From contig CAMBNY010000015.1 in assembly GCA_945869165.1 (NCBI GenBank), positions 1 to 46,173 on the forward strand: a stretch of 46,173 nucleotides of DNA, given 5' to 3'. This DNA is from Comamonas sp. lk. GTDB taxonomy: Bacteria > Pseudomonadota > Gammaproteobacteria > Burkholderiales > Burkholderiaceae_C. The position numbers and the translations under genes are program-made. The first letter of the stretch is position 1. Each line of letters opens with the position of its first letter. Positions 31,390 to 40,561 of the stretch are shown here, piece after piece. The notes beneath the pieces are model-generated. The model ran no database searches, had not been told where the DNA came from, and saw only the letters and a program-made list of their open reading frames with translations.

Positions 31390-32694
31390 CTAGCCCCGTA
31401 CGCCAGCCGCCAAGGCCTGGTCGATGTCCCACAAGATGTCGTCTATGTGTTCAATGCCGACCGACATGCGCACCATATCGGGCATGACACCGGCCTTGAT
31501 TTGTTGCTCCGGCTCGAGTTGGCGGTGCGTGGTGGATGCGGGGTGAATGATCAGGGTGCGGGTATCGCCGATATTGGCCAGGTGGCTCATGAACTGCGCT
31601 GCTTCGATAAAGCGCACGCCAGCATCCAAGCCGCCTTGGATGCCAAAAGCCAAGAGGCCCGAGGCACCGGGCAGCCCATCGACGCTGCGCATCTGGCGCT
31701 GCACCAAATCGTATTGCGGGTGGTCCGGCAAGCCGGGATAGTTGACCCAGCTAACACGCGCATCGTCTTTTAAAAACTGGGCCACTTTGCGCGCATTGCT
31801 GCAATGGCGCTCCATGCGCACATGCAGGCTTTCGGTGCCTTGCAATATCTGCCAGGCCGAGAACGGCGACAGGCAGGCGCCATAGACGCGCAAGACTTCC
31901 ATGCGCGCACGCATGGAAAACCCAAAGTCGCCAAAGGTCTCGTAAAACTTAACACCGTGGTAACCCGGCGAAGGCTCGGTCATGCCGGGAAACTTGCCGT
32001 TGTCCCACGGAAACGTGCCTGCCTCGACCATGACACCGCCTAGCGTGGTGCCGTGGCCGCACAAGTATTTGGTGGCCGAATGCACCACGATGTCTGCCCC
32101 CAAGCGCAAAGGGTTGCATAAAAAAGGCGAAGGCACGGTGTTATCGACGATCAATGGCACACCATGCGCATGGGCCACATCGGCGACTGCGGCGATGTCC
32201 AGCACCGTCAGACTGGGGTTGCCCAGGCTTTCTGCAAACACCGCGCGGGTATTGGGCTGCATGGCGGCGGCAAAGGCGGCGGGGTCGGTGGTATCGACAA
32301 AAGTGGTGTCTATGCCAAAGCGCTTTAAATTCACGGCCAACATGGTGACGCTGCCACCATACAAAGCACCCGCAGCCACCACATGATCGCCCTGCTGCAA
32401 GATGGTCATCAGCGCCATAGCCTCGGTGGCCATACCGCTGGCCGCAGCCAGGCCAGCGCGTCCGCCCTCTAATGCGGCGACACGCTCTTCTAGCGCCGCC
32501 ACGGTCGGGTTAGAAAGGCGGGAATAAATATTGCCAAAGGTTTGCAAATTAAACAGGCTGGCCGCATGGTCCGCGCTGTCAAACACAAAGCTGCTGGTTT
32601 GGTAAATCGGCAAGGCGCGTGCGCCGGTGGCGGCGTCGGGCACTTGCCCGGCGTGGATAGCCAAGGTCTCGGGCTGGAACTGGTGGTCTGCCAT
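31390..32694 (-). CDS. metY: O-acetylhomoserine sulfhydrylase
   Basis: 434 residues, Cys/Met metabolism PLP-dependent family. FQPETLAIHAGQVPDAATGA and YSRLSNPTVAALEERVAALEGG are the family's N-terminal hallmarks. VDNTVPSPFLCNPLRLGAD and VVHSATKYLCGHGTTLGG contain the PLP lysine, Lys209. The length (about 430) and the long insertion after the lysine fit MetY rather than MetB or MetZ (about 390). It would make homocysteine from O-acetylhomoserine and sulfide in the cytoplasm. It is preceded on the same strand by the CoA-binding protein gene with a 70-nt gap; no S-box or other riboswitch was recognised there. It may form the distal end of the long minus-strand unit. Confidence 0.93.
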   Translation of the reverse strand: MADHQFQPETLAIHAGQVPDAATGARALPIYQTSSFVFDSADHAASLFNLQTFGNIYSRLSNPTVAALEERVAALEGGRAGLAAASGMATEAMALMTILQQGDHVVAAGALYGGSVTMLAVNLKRFGIDTTFVDTTDPAAFAAAMQPNTRAVFAESLGNPSLTVLDIAAVADVAHAHGVPLIVDNTVPSPFLCNPLRLGADIVVHSATKYLCGHGTTLGGVMVEAGTFPWDNGKFPGMTEPSPGYHGVKFYETFGDFGFSMRARMEVLRVYGACLSPFSAWQILQGTESLHVRMERHCSNARKVAQFLKDDARVSWVNYPGLPDHPQYDLVQRQMRSVDGLPGASGLLAFGIQGGLDAGVRFIEAAQFMSHLANIGDTRTLIIHPASTTHRQLEPEQQIKAGVMPDMVRMSVGIEHIDDILWDIDQALAAGVRG

Positions 32695-32764
32695 AGTGCT
32701 GAGGTCTCAAATAGGGGAAGTGCGGGTTTGGGGTTTATTGCGCTGAGGCTTATGGCTTTGCCGA

Positions 32765-33271
32765 TCAAGCCTTGGTGAGGCGGCGCTTGGCCGAAATAAT
32801 GCCGGTGCTCACGCCCACTAAATTGAGCCCGCCAAACAAGCGGCCGTGTTCAATCTTGACGCAGCGGTTCATGACCGAATCCATGCCCGCTTGGCGCACT
32901 AGTTGGTCTGCCTCCTCGTTGACCACGCCGATTTGTTGCCACAGGCAGCGCGCGCCCATGGCGATGGCCTGGCGGGCTATGGGCAGTACATCCTCGCTGC
33001 GCCTAAACACATCCACCATATCCACCGCAAACGGTATGTCGGCCAGATCGGCGTAGCATGTTTCACCCAGCACATCGGTACCGGTTTTGGCGTAGCGCGG
33101 ATTGACCGGCACGATGCGGTAGCCATGGTCTTGCATGTATTTGCTGGCAAAAAAACTGGGGCGGTGCCATTCGGCAGACAGGCCCACCACCGCAATCGTG
33201 TGGCTGCGGCTTAGGATGCGGCTGAGTTGGTCTATGGTGTTCATGGTGTTCATGGTGTTCATGGTGTTCAT
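32765..33271 (-). CDS. CoA-binding domain protein (YccU-like)
   Basis: 168 residues, a small stand-alone Rossmann CoA-binding domain as found in the N-terminal part of succinyl-CoA synthetase alpha. The nucleotide loop is IAVVGLSAEWHRPSF, and YRIVPVNPRY, GETCYADLADIPFAVDMVDV and ARCLWQQIGVVNEEA follow the family pattern. It begins with four copies of Met-Asn-Thr encoded by a perfect 9-bp repeat, giving four in-frame ATG codons. An AAGG sits 2 nt before the first ATG and about 11 nt before the second. The true start could therefore be 33271, 33262 or later. The function of the family is unknown beyond CoA binding. It lies between metY and the FAH gene on the same strand. Confidence 0.9.
   Translation of the reverse strand: MNTMNTMNTMNTIDQLSRILSRSHTIAVVGLSAEWHRPSFFASKYMQDHGYRIVPVNPRYAKTGTDVLGETCYADLADIPFAVDMVDVFRRSEDVLPIARQAIAMGARCLWQQIGVVNEEADQLVRQAGMDSVMNRCVKIEHGRLFGGLNLVGVSTGIISAKRRLTKA
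33236..33271 (-). repeat. 9-bp tandem repeat creating four start codons
   Basis: Four perfect copies of ATGAACACC on the minus strand at the very start of the CoA-binding protein gene. The unit length keeps the frame, so copy-number change would add or remove start codons without a frameshift. Confidence 0.92.
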
Positions 33272-33316
33272 GGCCTTGAGTATGCGCTCTAGACAGGCAC
33301 TCGGTGCAGCGCCACT

Positions 33317-34171
33317 TCAGGCCTGTACCCGGTTGCTCAGCGTTCCCACACCGCTGACGGTAATCTCGACCACATCGCCAGCCTTGAGAAAGCGCGTGGG
33401 CGAAAAGCTGCCGCCTGCGCCTTCGGGGGTGCCGGTGGCGATCAGGTCGCCCGGATACAGCGGCGTGAAGTGGGAGATGTAGGCGATAAGCGCGTCCAGG
33501 CCAAAAATCATTTGGCTCACATCCGTGTGTTGGCGCAGTTCGCCATTCACATGCGTAGAAAGCGTCATAGCACTTACTGTGTTTATGCTGTCTGCGGTGA
33601 CGATCCAGGGGCCGCAGCCGCCTGAATTGGCGAAATTTTTTCCCGCGTGTACAGAGTGTTTTTGCCAGCCACGCACCGAACCGTCGTTCAAGATGGTGTA
33701 GCCCGCCACATGCGACATCGCCGCTTCGCGCGCGATGTGCCGCCCGGCTTTACCAATCACCAGCGTGATCTCGCCTTCGTAGTCAAAGGTCTGGGCCGCA
33801 TCGCCTTGTGGCAGCTCTAGTGCTTGGTCCTGGCCGACGATGGCATCGTGGTGTTTGGCGAAAAGAATGATGTGATCCGGGTCCGGCGACGCAACGCCTT
33901 CGACCGGGTATTTCTTGCGGTAGTTAATACCCACGCAAATGATTTTGTTGTGCGCGGACAGGGGCGGTAACAGTTGCACTTCGCCCAGTGGCAAGCCGCT
34001 TGTACGGCCCGCTACATCCTGCGCTAGCAGCACTACGGCATCCTCTGCAAACACGGCAGCGATATCCGGGTAGCGTGTCACAAAATCTGCGCTTGGCTCG
34101 GCGACAAATGCGTCCTGCAAGACCACCCCATAAGCGCTGCGATCCTGATACCTAAAGCGTGCGATTTTCAT
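33317..34171 (-). CDS. Fumarylacetoacetate hydrolase family protein
   Basis: 284 residues. IICVGINYRKKYPVEG, the DHIILFAKHHDAIVG block and QTFDYEGEITLVIGKAGRHI are present, the last supplying the paired acidic metal ligands (E-x-E). GYTILNDGSVRGWQKHS and GDLIATGTPEGAG complete the C-terminal FAH domain. The family hydrolyses or decarboxylates beta-diketones and 2-oxo acids (fumarylpyruvate, 2-keto-4-pentenoate, ureidoglycolate and related), with Mg or Mn. It overlaps the stop of the preceding reductase gene by 4 nt (ATGA), so the pair is translationally coupled and probably acts in one pathway with the MttB-family and Ldh2 genes upstream. The specific substrate is not assignable. Confidence 0.92.
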   Translation of the reverse strand: MKIARFRYQDRSAYGVVLQDAFVAEPSADFVTRYPDIAAVFAEDAVVLLAQDVAGRTSGLPLGEVQLLPPLSAHNKIICVGINYRKKYPVEGVASPDPDHIILFAKHHDAIVGQDQALELPQGDAAQTFDYEGEITLVIGKAGRHIAREAAMSHVAGYTILNDGSVRGWQKHSVHAGKNFANSGGCGPWIVTADSINTVSAMTLSTHVNGELRQHTDVSQMIFGLDALIAYISHFTPLYPGDLIATGTPEGAGGSFSPTRFLKAGDVVEITVSGVGTLSNRVQA

Positions 34172-35091
34172 GAAAATGCCTCTTCGCGTTTGCGCACCAC
34201 AGCCGCCATGGTGTCGTTATAGGGCGTGGGGATACCCAGCTCGCGGCCCAGCAGCGGCACCATGCCGTTGATGGCGTCAATTTCCGACACGCGCCGCGCC
34301 TGGTGGTCTAGCAACATGGACGGGCGCGCCAGCGGCATGCCTTGGCCAAATTGCGTCACGTAGTGCAGTACATCACTAAAGCCGAATTGGATGCCTTTGG
34401 CCAGGCCACAGGCATAGGCCTCGCGGGTGCAGCCGGTGGCAATGTCCCACCACTGCGGCTGTGCCATGAGTTCGCCTACCGTGCAGTCAAACACCGTACA
34501 AGGCGCGGAAAAGGTGACGTTGCACACAAACTTTTCCCAGATCAACTGGTTAATGTCGTCAAAGGCCTGGGCCTTGAAACCAGCGGCTTGCCACACCGCT
34601 TCCACGCGGCGCAAACGCTCGCTCATGCCGCCCTTCATTTCGCCTAGGCGTATCAGCTTCATGGCGTTGTGGTGCGCGTGGCCGGGGCCTTTCATCGAGG
34701 CACCAAAGCCATCGGCCACGCCCAGCAGCACATTGTCCGTGGGCATGAACTGCGCAATGCGCTGCCCTGAGCCCAAACCGTTTTGAATCGTCAGCACCAG
34801 CGACCAGGCCTGCATCAGCGGCGCAATGGCTTGCGCCGCCGCACCAACGGCCGAAGCTTTGGTGGCAATGATGTACAAATCGCAGGCACCGGCGTCGGCC
34901 ACATCGCCCGCGCTATGGATACCGCACACCAGGCGCTCGCCACTGGCGCCTTCTACACGCAAACCGTGTTGGGCTATGGCGCGCACATGCGCGTCCCAGG
35001 TATCAATTGCCCACACTTCGTTACCTGCATCGGCCAATAAAGCGGCATACACCGAGCCCATGGCCCCGGTACCTATAACTGCAATTTTCAT
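34168..35091 (-). CDS. Ketopantoate reductase family (PanE/ApbA) dehydrogenase
   Basis: 307 residues from the ATG at 35091, which overlaps the MttB-family stop by 4 nt and has CAGGAG upstream; a longer frame to 35130 is not needed. The N-terminal NADP-binding loop is IAVIGTGAMGSVYAALLADAG. The middle has TIQNGLGSGQ, and NQLIWEKFVCNVTFSAPCTV contains the conserved lysine region. The C-terminal domain ends with PSMLLDHQARRVSEIDAING, which contains the usual E-IDAINGxV motif. Many members of this family are not pantothenate enzymes but reduce other 2-oxo or 3-oxo acids. Here the tight coupling with MttB-like and FAH genes argues for a catabolic role rather than panE. Confidence 0.9.
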   Translation of the reverse strand: MKIAVIGTGAMGSVYAALLADAGNEVWAIDTWDAHVRAIAQHGLRVEGASGERLVCGIHSAGDVADAGACDLYIIATKASAVGAAAQAIAPLMQAWSLVLTIQNGLGSGQRIAQFMPTDNVLLGVADGFGASMKGPGHAHHNAMKLIRLGEMKGGMSERLRRVEAVWQAAGFKAQAFDDINQLIWEKFVCNVTFSAPCTVFDCTVGELMAQPQWWDIATGCTREAYACGLAKGIQFGFSDVLHYVTQFGQGMPLARPSMLLDHQARRVSEIDAINGMVPLLGRELGIPTPYNDTMAAVVRKREEAFS

Positions 35092-36608
35092 GGTGCGTGC
35101 ATCTCCTGCGGCGTGAGCTTGATGTCCCATCCAGCGCGCAAGTGCGCTTCGGTTTCGCTGTTTAAATGGCGCGGAAAATAAGTTGCCAACAAGTCTAGAG
35201 TGCGCTGTCGGGCCACGGTGCGCAGGTCATGGGCGCCCGCTTGTTCCCATTGGGCGGGCGAGCGTCTGTCGGCCAAATGCGGATAGAAAAAATCGCTGTT
35301 CATGCGCGCCAGCGTATCGGGTTGTCCCAAGAAGTGGCCCTCGCCCTGCACCACCGCGCGCAGACTGTCCAAAGCCAGCGTGGATGCATCTACCGTCACC
35401 GGTGCCAGCGATTTGAGGATGGCACCCAGCATGTCGTTGTCAATCAGGTAAGACTCCAGCGACGCGGCCATCAAACTGGCCTGCATACCGCAGGCCTGGG
35501 TAATGAAATTGCAACCCGCTTGCGCAGCCAGGGTGACGTTCAGCGCTTTTTCGTAACCTGCCTGGGCGTCCGCAATTTTGCTGTCGGTGGCGCCGGCAAT
35601 CGTGGAATTGGGCAAATTGAAATGCCTTGCCATTTGCACGCAAGCGGCGGTTAAGGAGGCCTGTTCACCACTGCCACCGGACATGGCGCCGGTGCGCAAA
35701 TCGGTGACCATAGGACGCGGGCCGAACACCAGGCGCGCATGTGGGTCCACCAACCACGCGATCACCATGCCGGCTAGGGTTTCGGCAATGGTTTGGGCCA
35801 CGCAACCGGCAATCGTCACCGGGCTCGATGCGGCCATCTGGCCAAAGGTATTGACCATGGCAGGAATACCCATCTCTACCGCTGCTATCAAGACCTCGCA
35901 GGCATCCGGGTCCAGGCGCAGGGGCGGCACCGCGTGGTTGATATTGAGCGAAAGAAAAGGGCGCGCCCGAAAGGCCGCCTCCGACCCAGCCACCAAATAG
36001 CACATACGCGCAATCTGCCGCACATGGTCCGGCGTAGAAGCGGACACACACACATGCTTGCTGGTACCGGCCAGGCAGGCAAACACGGTGTTGATCTCGA
36101 GCGCCAAAGAATCGGGCATGTCGCGCGCGACCAGCGAGCGCGAGAAAAAATGCACATGCTCCAAACTGTCCACAATGCGCGCGGCGTCGTATAAGTCGCG
36201 CAATGTGGACTCACGGTACGCGCCGGTTTGCAAGTCCACGACCATGGGCGCGGCACCGCCAGAGCCCACATGCACGCGGCTTGCGCCCAAGCGCAAATCA
36301 TGGCGCGCTTCGCGCCCGCACAGCAGCAGTTCGCTGGGCAATTCGCGCAGGCAGCGCTGTACTAATTGCGCTGGAAAGCACAAGCGGCCTTGGGGCGTTA
36401 CGCTTCCCCCGGCAGCACACACCAGTGCCACCGCATGCGGCGGCGCGTCTGACATGCCGAGCGTGGCCAAAATGTCCAAAGCTGCGGCTTCGATGGACAG
36501 CACGGACGCTGCATCCAAAGGCGCATAACGCCCGCCTATGGCCTCGATGCGCTGGGGCGCAGCGGCGGGCTCGCGTTCGCGGCGACGGGAGGGGCGGCCA
36601 GCGTGCAT
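35088..36608 (-). CDS. MttB-family (trimethylamine methyltransferase-like) protein
   Basis: 506 residues, COG5598 type. Recognisable blocks are VHVGSGGAAPMVVDLQTGAY, STLRDLYDAARIVDSLEHV, SLNINHAVPPLRLDPDACEV and GSGEQASLTAACVQMARHFN, and the C-terminus reads RRSPAQWEQAGAHDLRTVAR. The family includes methyltransferases that move a methyl group from trimethylamine, glycine betaine, proline betaine or carnitine to a corrinoid protein. This is the non-pyrrolysine form: there is no in-frame amber codon. No corrinoid protein (MttC-like) or activator gene is in the window, which leaves the reaction open. It sits in a coupled row: Ldh2 gene 20 nt upstream, reductase gene overlapping by 4 nt downstream. 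Confidence 0.88.
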   Translation of the reverse strand: MHAGRPSRRREREPAAAPQRIEAIGGRYAPLDAASVLSIEAAALDILATLGMSDAPPHAVALVCAAGGSVTPQGRLCFPAQLVQRCLRELPSELLLCGREARHDLRLGASRVHVGSGGAAPMVVDLQTGAYRESTLRDLYDAARIVDSLEHVHFFSRSLVARDMPDSLALEINTVFACLAGTSKHVCVSASTPDHVRQIARMCYLVAGSEAAFRARPFLSLNINHAVPPLRLDPDACEVLIAAVEMGIPAMVNTFGQMAASSPVTIAGCVAQTIAETLAGMVIAWLVDPHARLVFGPRPMVTDLRTGAMSGGSGEQASLTAACVQMARHFNLPNSTIAGATDSKIADAQAGYEKALNVTLAAQAGCNFITQACGMQASLMAASLESYLIDNDMLGAILKSLAPVTVDASTLALDSLRAVVQGEGHFLGQPDTLARMNSDFFYPHLADRRSPAQWEQAGAHDLRTVARQRTLDLLATYFPRHLNSETEAHLRAGWDIKLTPQEMHAP

Positions 36609-36628
36609 CGTCTTATCAGACCCGGATG

Positions 36629-37666
36629 TCAGTGCACCAAATCCGAATCGCCAATACCCAGGCGCAGCCCCAGGACGCGCAAGGCCGCCAGGGTCTTGGG
36701 TGGGATGGGGATGCCGCTGGCCAAGCGTTCTATGCGCAGCCGGGCTTCGCGTTCGCCCGGTACTTCCACGCGGTCAAAACCTGGCGCCGGGGGGCAGGCA
36801 CGTAATTCGGCCAAACATGCCTCTGCCGCGCGTCGGTAGGCGCTGGGGCCACGGAAACGGCTTAGGTCCAGGCCAATGCAAATCCAATTGAGGCCGTCCA
36901 TGGACTGGCCCAAGATGGCCTCACCCAACAGCTCGGCCACCAGTGCCATGCCATACCCCTTGGGCCCGGCCATGGGCAAGATGGCGCCGCCATTAAAGTA
37001 GTCTTCTGGGTCGGTGGTGGGGTGGCCTTGGGCATCGATACACAGGCCCGGCGCGAGTGGGCGGCCAGCCATTTTGGCGGCATAAATTTTCCCACCGGAC
37101 GCCACACCGGTAGCGAAATCACTGACCACCGGTCCCATGTCGCCACCGGGAATGCCAAAGGCAAAAGGATTGGTTGGCAGCATGCCCCGCGCGCCGCCAT
37201 AAGGCGCGACCTGTCGCCAATCTTTGCGTGCGCCGCCACCAAACATGATGGTGAGGCAACCGGCCTCTGCGCCCCGCTGCACATAGGCGCCGACGCGGCC
37301 GGTGTGGTCTACATTGGCCACGCCCACCGCCGCGACGCCATGGACGCGGGCGTGTTCAATCAAGTAATCGGTGGCCAAGCGAAAGGCTGGCATGCCCAGG
37401 TTGTTGCCACCGTCGACCAGCGCGCCGCCGCCTTCGGCTTGGCGCAATACCGGCTGCGCCTGCGGGTTAAATTTGCCTTGGGCAAATCGCTCGGCATACC
37501 AGTCCAGCCGAAAGATGCCATGCGAATACACACCACACAAATCTGCATCGACCAGGTGGTCGGCAATTTCAGTGGCCATCGCCGCATCACAACCAATGGC
37601 CTGCATGGCGGCAGCGCCAAAACGCTGCAAGGCAGCGGCGGCTATGCGCGGGTCGCTATCCAACAT
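36629..37666 (-). CDS. Malate/L-lactate dehydrogenase (Ldh2) family oxidoreductase
   Basis: 345 residues with the family's distinctive fold. CGVYSHGIFRLDWYAERF contains the catalytic histidine in SHG, then come VANVDHTGRVGAYVQRGAEA, GMLPTNPFAFGIPGG, DFATGVASGGKI and ILPMAGPKGYGMALVAELL. Members use NAD(P)H with 2-oxo or 2-hydroxy acids, including malate, lactate, ureidoglycolate, sulfolactate and cyclic imino acids. No signal peptide. Its start overlaps the end of the ABC ATPase gene by 11 nt and it is followed 20 nt later by the MttB-family gene, so it is part of the same uptake-and-catabolism unit. Substrate unknown. Confidence 0.92.
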   Translation of the reverse strand: MLDSDPRIAAAALQRFGAAAMQAIGCDAAMATEIADHLVDADLCGVYSHGIFRLDWYAERFAQGKFNPQAQPVLRQAEGGGALVDGGNNLGMPAFRLATDYLIEHARVHGVAAVGVANVDHTGRVGAYVQRGAEAGCLTIMFGGGARKDWRQVAPYGGARGMLPTNPFAFGIPGGDMGPVVSDFATGVASGGKIYAAKMAGRPLAPGLCIDAQGHPTTDPEDYFNGGAILPMAGPKGYGMALVAELLGEAILGQSMDGLNWICIGLDLSRFRGPSAYRRAAEACLAELRACPPAPGFDRVEVPGEREARLRIERLASGIPIPPKTLAALRVLGLRLGIGDSDLVH

Positions 37667-39704
37667 GGCGCGCCTCCGTGCTTTGCGCCAAAGCCTGGCT
37701 CAGTTGCGCAAGCGGAATATGGCAGCGCACTTGGTGGCCCTGCCCTGCGTCTTGCCAGGGCGGTGTCTCGCCATCGCAACGTGCGCCTTGGTGGACTGGG
37801 CAGCGCCGCTGAAAGGGGCAACCCTGGGCCGGGGGGGCGGATTCAAGCACATCGTCGGCCAGCAATTGCGGCACATGGTCGGGGTCCGGCTCTAACGCTG
37901 CGCCCAGCAAGACGCGGGTGTAGGGATGCAAGGGCTGCGCATACACCGGCGCGGCAGGGCCGATTTCGCACAAATGGCCTTGATAAAGCACCGCCACGCG
38001 ATGGGCCAGCGCACGCACCACTGCCAGGTCGTGCGACACAAACAAATACGCCGTGCCACGCTGGGCCCGCAGTTCGTCCAGCAAATCGAGCACTGCCGCT
38101 TGCACCGACACATCTAAAGCCGAAGTCACTTCGTCGCACAAGACCACATCCGGTTCAGCGGCAAACGCGCGGGCAATTGCCACACGCTGTTTTTCGCCAC
38201 CGGACATTTGGCTAGGCAAGCGATCCATGTAATGTGCGCCTAGGCGTACGCGCTCTAGCAAGGCAATCGAGCGCTGCACGATCTCTTCGCGCCCGAGATT
38301 GAAATACAGCGCTAAGGGCTGGGCCAGAATTTGCGCCACGGTGTGGCGCGGGTTCAGGCTGTCATCGGGGTTCTGAAAAATCAGCTGGATTTTGCGTAGC
38401 TGCGCCGGGCTGCGCTGCTCGACCTCCGTACCCAGCGGCGCTTCATGACTAAACGCTATGCGGCCTTGCGCTGGTGCCAGTAAACCGGCCAGCGCCTTGA
38501 GGATGGTGGACTTGCCGCTGCCCGATTCGCCCACCAGCGCAAGTGTTTCACCAGGTCCCAATTGCAGGTTCACATCCTGCACCGTGAGGCTGGCCGATGG
38601 CGTGCGCCCGAGCAATTGCTCCCACCAGTTGGGCCGCGCATAGCTGACGCCTAATTGTTCCAAATGCAGCGCCTGTACTTGACTCTGCTGGGCAGTACGC
38701 GCAAGGCGCGATTGCGCGCGCGCAATCGTGGGCGTCCGCTCGGCAAAGTGACAACGCACCTGCTCACCGGTAACAAGCAGCCGCAGCGCTGGCCGCTCGC
38801 TGCGGCAGCGCTCTTGCGCCAAGGCGCAGCGCGGTGCAAAAGCGCAGGCCGGGCCCGCCTCACCGGGCGCCGGGGGGCGGCCATCCAGCGCAGCGGGCAT
38901 GCGCGCATCGGACAGACGCGCAATAGACGCCAACAAACCGTGCGCATAAGGATGGGCCGGCGCGCGCAATACCGAGCGCACGCTGCCATCGGCCACGACT
39001 TCACCGGCGTACAAGACTACGACCCGATCGCACACGCGGGCGATAGCGCCCAGATCGTGGCTGACATAGACCATGGCGGTGCCGGTTTGGGCATTGATTT
39101 CGCGCAGCAACTCCAGAATGTGTGCTTGTGTGGTGACATCCAGACCGGTCGTCGGTTCATCGAGCAGCAGGGCTGCCGGTTCACCGGCCAGCGCCATCGC
39201 AATCGCCACCCTTTGTTGCTGGCCACCCGAGAGTTCGTGCGGATAGCGGGCCAATATGGCTTGCGGATCCGGCAGGCGCACGCGCTTGAGTAATTCAAGG
39301 CTGCGCTGCCCATGGGCTGCAGCGGGTAGCGCGCTGTGCAAGGCCAAGGCTTCGGACATTTGCGCGCCTATGCGCATGGTGGGCGTAAGCGACTGGCCAG
39401 AGTTTTGCGGGATCAATGCAATCTTGCCGCCGCGCAAAGATTGCAACTGCGTTCTGGCCAGGCTGAACATATCGGTGCCACAAAAATGCGCACTACCGCC
39501 AAACACACGCAAGCCGGTTTTCAGATAGCCCATCGCGGCCAATGCCAGCGTGCTTTTGCCCGAGCCGCTCTCGCCCACCAGGCCCACGCTTTGGCCGGCC
39601 TGAATCTGCAAATCGATATTGCGCAACACGGCGCGCGCCCGGCCATCGCTACCGCTAAAGCCGACGCTGAGGTCGCGGATGTCGATCATGGGCTCTTGCG
39701 CCAT
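37656..39704 (-). CDS. Fused double ABC ATPase of a peptide/opine-type importer
   Basis: 682 residues from the ATG at 39704, 2 nt after the permease stop; a longer frame to 39779 is rejected because it lies inside the permease. There are two complete nucleotide-binding domains. The first (about 1-320) has GESGSGKSTLALAAMG, LSGGQQQRVAIAMAL and LLLDEPTTGLD. The second (about 350-680) has GESGSGKSTILKALAG, MSGGEKQRVAIARAF and VLCDEVTSALD. Each ends with the oligopeptide-transporter C-terminal segment (CAFAPRCA and CPFQRRCP cysteines). This is a DppD-DppF (GsiA-like) fusion that would energise the permease pair encoded upstream. Confidence 0.94.
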   Translation of the reverse strand: MAQEPMIDIRDLSVGFSGSDGRARAVLRNIDLQIQAGQSVGLVGESGSGKSTLALAAMGYLKTGLRVFGGSAHFCGTDMFSLARTQLQSLRGGKIALIPQNSGQSLTPTMRIGAQMSEALALHSALPAAAHGQRSLELLKRVRLPDPQAILARYPHELSGGQQQRVAIAMALAGEPAALLLDEPTTGLDVTTQAHILELLREINAQTGTAMVYVSHDLGAIARVCDRVVVLYAGEVVADGSVRSVLRAPAHPYAHGLLASIARLSDARMPAALDGRPPAPGEAGPACAFAPRCALAQERCRSERPALRLLVTGEQVRCHFAERTPTIARAQSRLARTAQQSQVQALHLEQLGVSYARPNWWEQLLGRTPSASLTVQDVNLQLGPGETLALVGESGSGKSTILKALAGLLAPAQGRIAFSHEAPLGTEVEQRSPAQLRKIQLIFQNPDDSLNPRHTVAQILAQPLALYFNLGREEIVQRSIALLERVRLGAHYMDRLPSQMSGGEKQRVAIARAFAAEPDVVLCDEVTSALDVSVQAAVLDLLDELRAQRGTAYLFVSHDLAVVRALAHRVAVLYQGHLCEIGPAAPVYAQPLHPYTRVLLGAALEPDPDHVPQLLADDVLESAPPAQGCPFQRRCPVHQGARCDGETPPWQDAGQGHQVRCHIPLAQLSQALAQSTEARHVG

Positions 39705-39705
39705 A

Positions 39706-40557
39706 TCAGATCGGGGCCTTTTGCGCGCGGTCCACGCCCAGGGTTTTGGCCAGGGCATCGGCCAGCATATTGATGCCAATGATCAGCGAACTCAAGAACA
39801 CGATGGGAAACAAACCAGCCCAGGGAGCCAAGGGCAAAAAGGTGCGGGAATCGGCCACCATCAGGCCCCAATCCGGGGTGGGTGGCGACACACCAAAACC
39901 CAAAAATGAGAGTGAACTAAAAGCCAGCAGCATCCACGACCAGCGCATGGCGCCTTCGACCATGAGTGCGTCCAGTACATTGGGCAGCAACTCGCGCCGG
40001 ATGATGGTGATGCGCTTTTCACCCCGCGCACGCGCCGCCAGCACATAGTCGCGCGCCACCACGGTGTGGGCCGCTGCGCGCGCAATCCGTATCACCGGAA
40101 TGCCGTAAAAAAACGCCAGTGTTGGAATCAGCACATGGATGCCATTGCCAAAGGTGACTATGAGCAAAAGCATTTTCAGAATCCAGGGCAGCGACAAAAA
40201 TGCATCCACCACGCGCATGATGATGTCGTCGCGCCTGCCACCGGCGAGTCCCAAATAAATGCCCAACAAGCCGCCCCAGAAAACGGCCAGCGGTGTCGCA
40301 ATCGCGGTAACCAGCAAGGCCTCGCGGCCACCGAGCAAGGTGCGTGTCAGCACATCGCGGCCCATCTGGTCGGTACCAAACCAGTGCTTGGCATCTGGCG
40401 GTGTCAGGATGTCGATGGCGCTGATGGCCTTGAAATCGTAGGGCACCAGCCAGGGGCTGCCCAGGGCAATGGTGAGGTGCAGCAAGACCAGCGCCAAGCC
40501 GATGGCGCCGGATGGCCGCGCCGCTACTTCTTTCAGGATTTGGAACAAGCCGCGCAT
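39706..40557 (-). CDS. ABC permease, DppC type
   Basis: 283 residues from the ATG at 40557, 4 nt after the preceding permease stop. The N-terminal cytoplasmic stretch and first helix (GAIGLALVLLHLTIALGSPW) are followed by LLTVRTLL-type FGTDQMGRDVLTRTLLGGREAL, a hallmark of DppC/OppC. The remaining helices and the EAA loop (AARARGEKRITIIRREL preceded by VVARDYVL) fit the family. It forms the inner-membrane channel with the DppB-like protein. Part of the five-gene importer. Confidence 0.93.
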   Translation of the reverse strand: MRGLFQILKEVAARPSGAIGLALVLLHLTIALGSPWLVPYDFKAISAIDILTPPDAKHWFGTDQMGRDVLTRTLLGGREALLVTAIATPLAVFWGGLLGIYLGLAGGRRDDIIMRVVDAFLSLPWILKMLLLIVTFGNGIHVLIPTLAFFYGIPVIRIARAAAHTVVARDYVLAARARGEKRITIIRRELLPNVLDALMVEGAMRWSWMLLAFSSLSFLGFGVSPPTPDWGLMVADSRTFLPLAPWAGLFPIVFLSSLIIGINMLADALAKTLGVDRAQKAPI

Positions 40558-40561
40558 GGTT

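Noticed and set aside
35088..36608. Pyrrolysine-containing trimethylamine methyltransferase
   Set aside because: The frame has no internal amber codon and no pyl genes are near, so it is the non-pyrrolysine MttB branch.
37022..38215. 397-codon frame on the plus strand over the Ldh2 and ABC ATPase genes
   Set aside because: It crosses two well-supported opposite-strand genes and has no recognisable domain.
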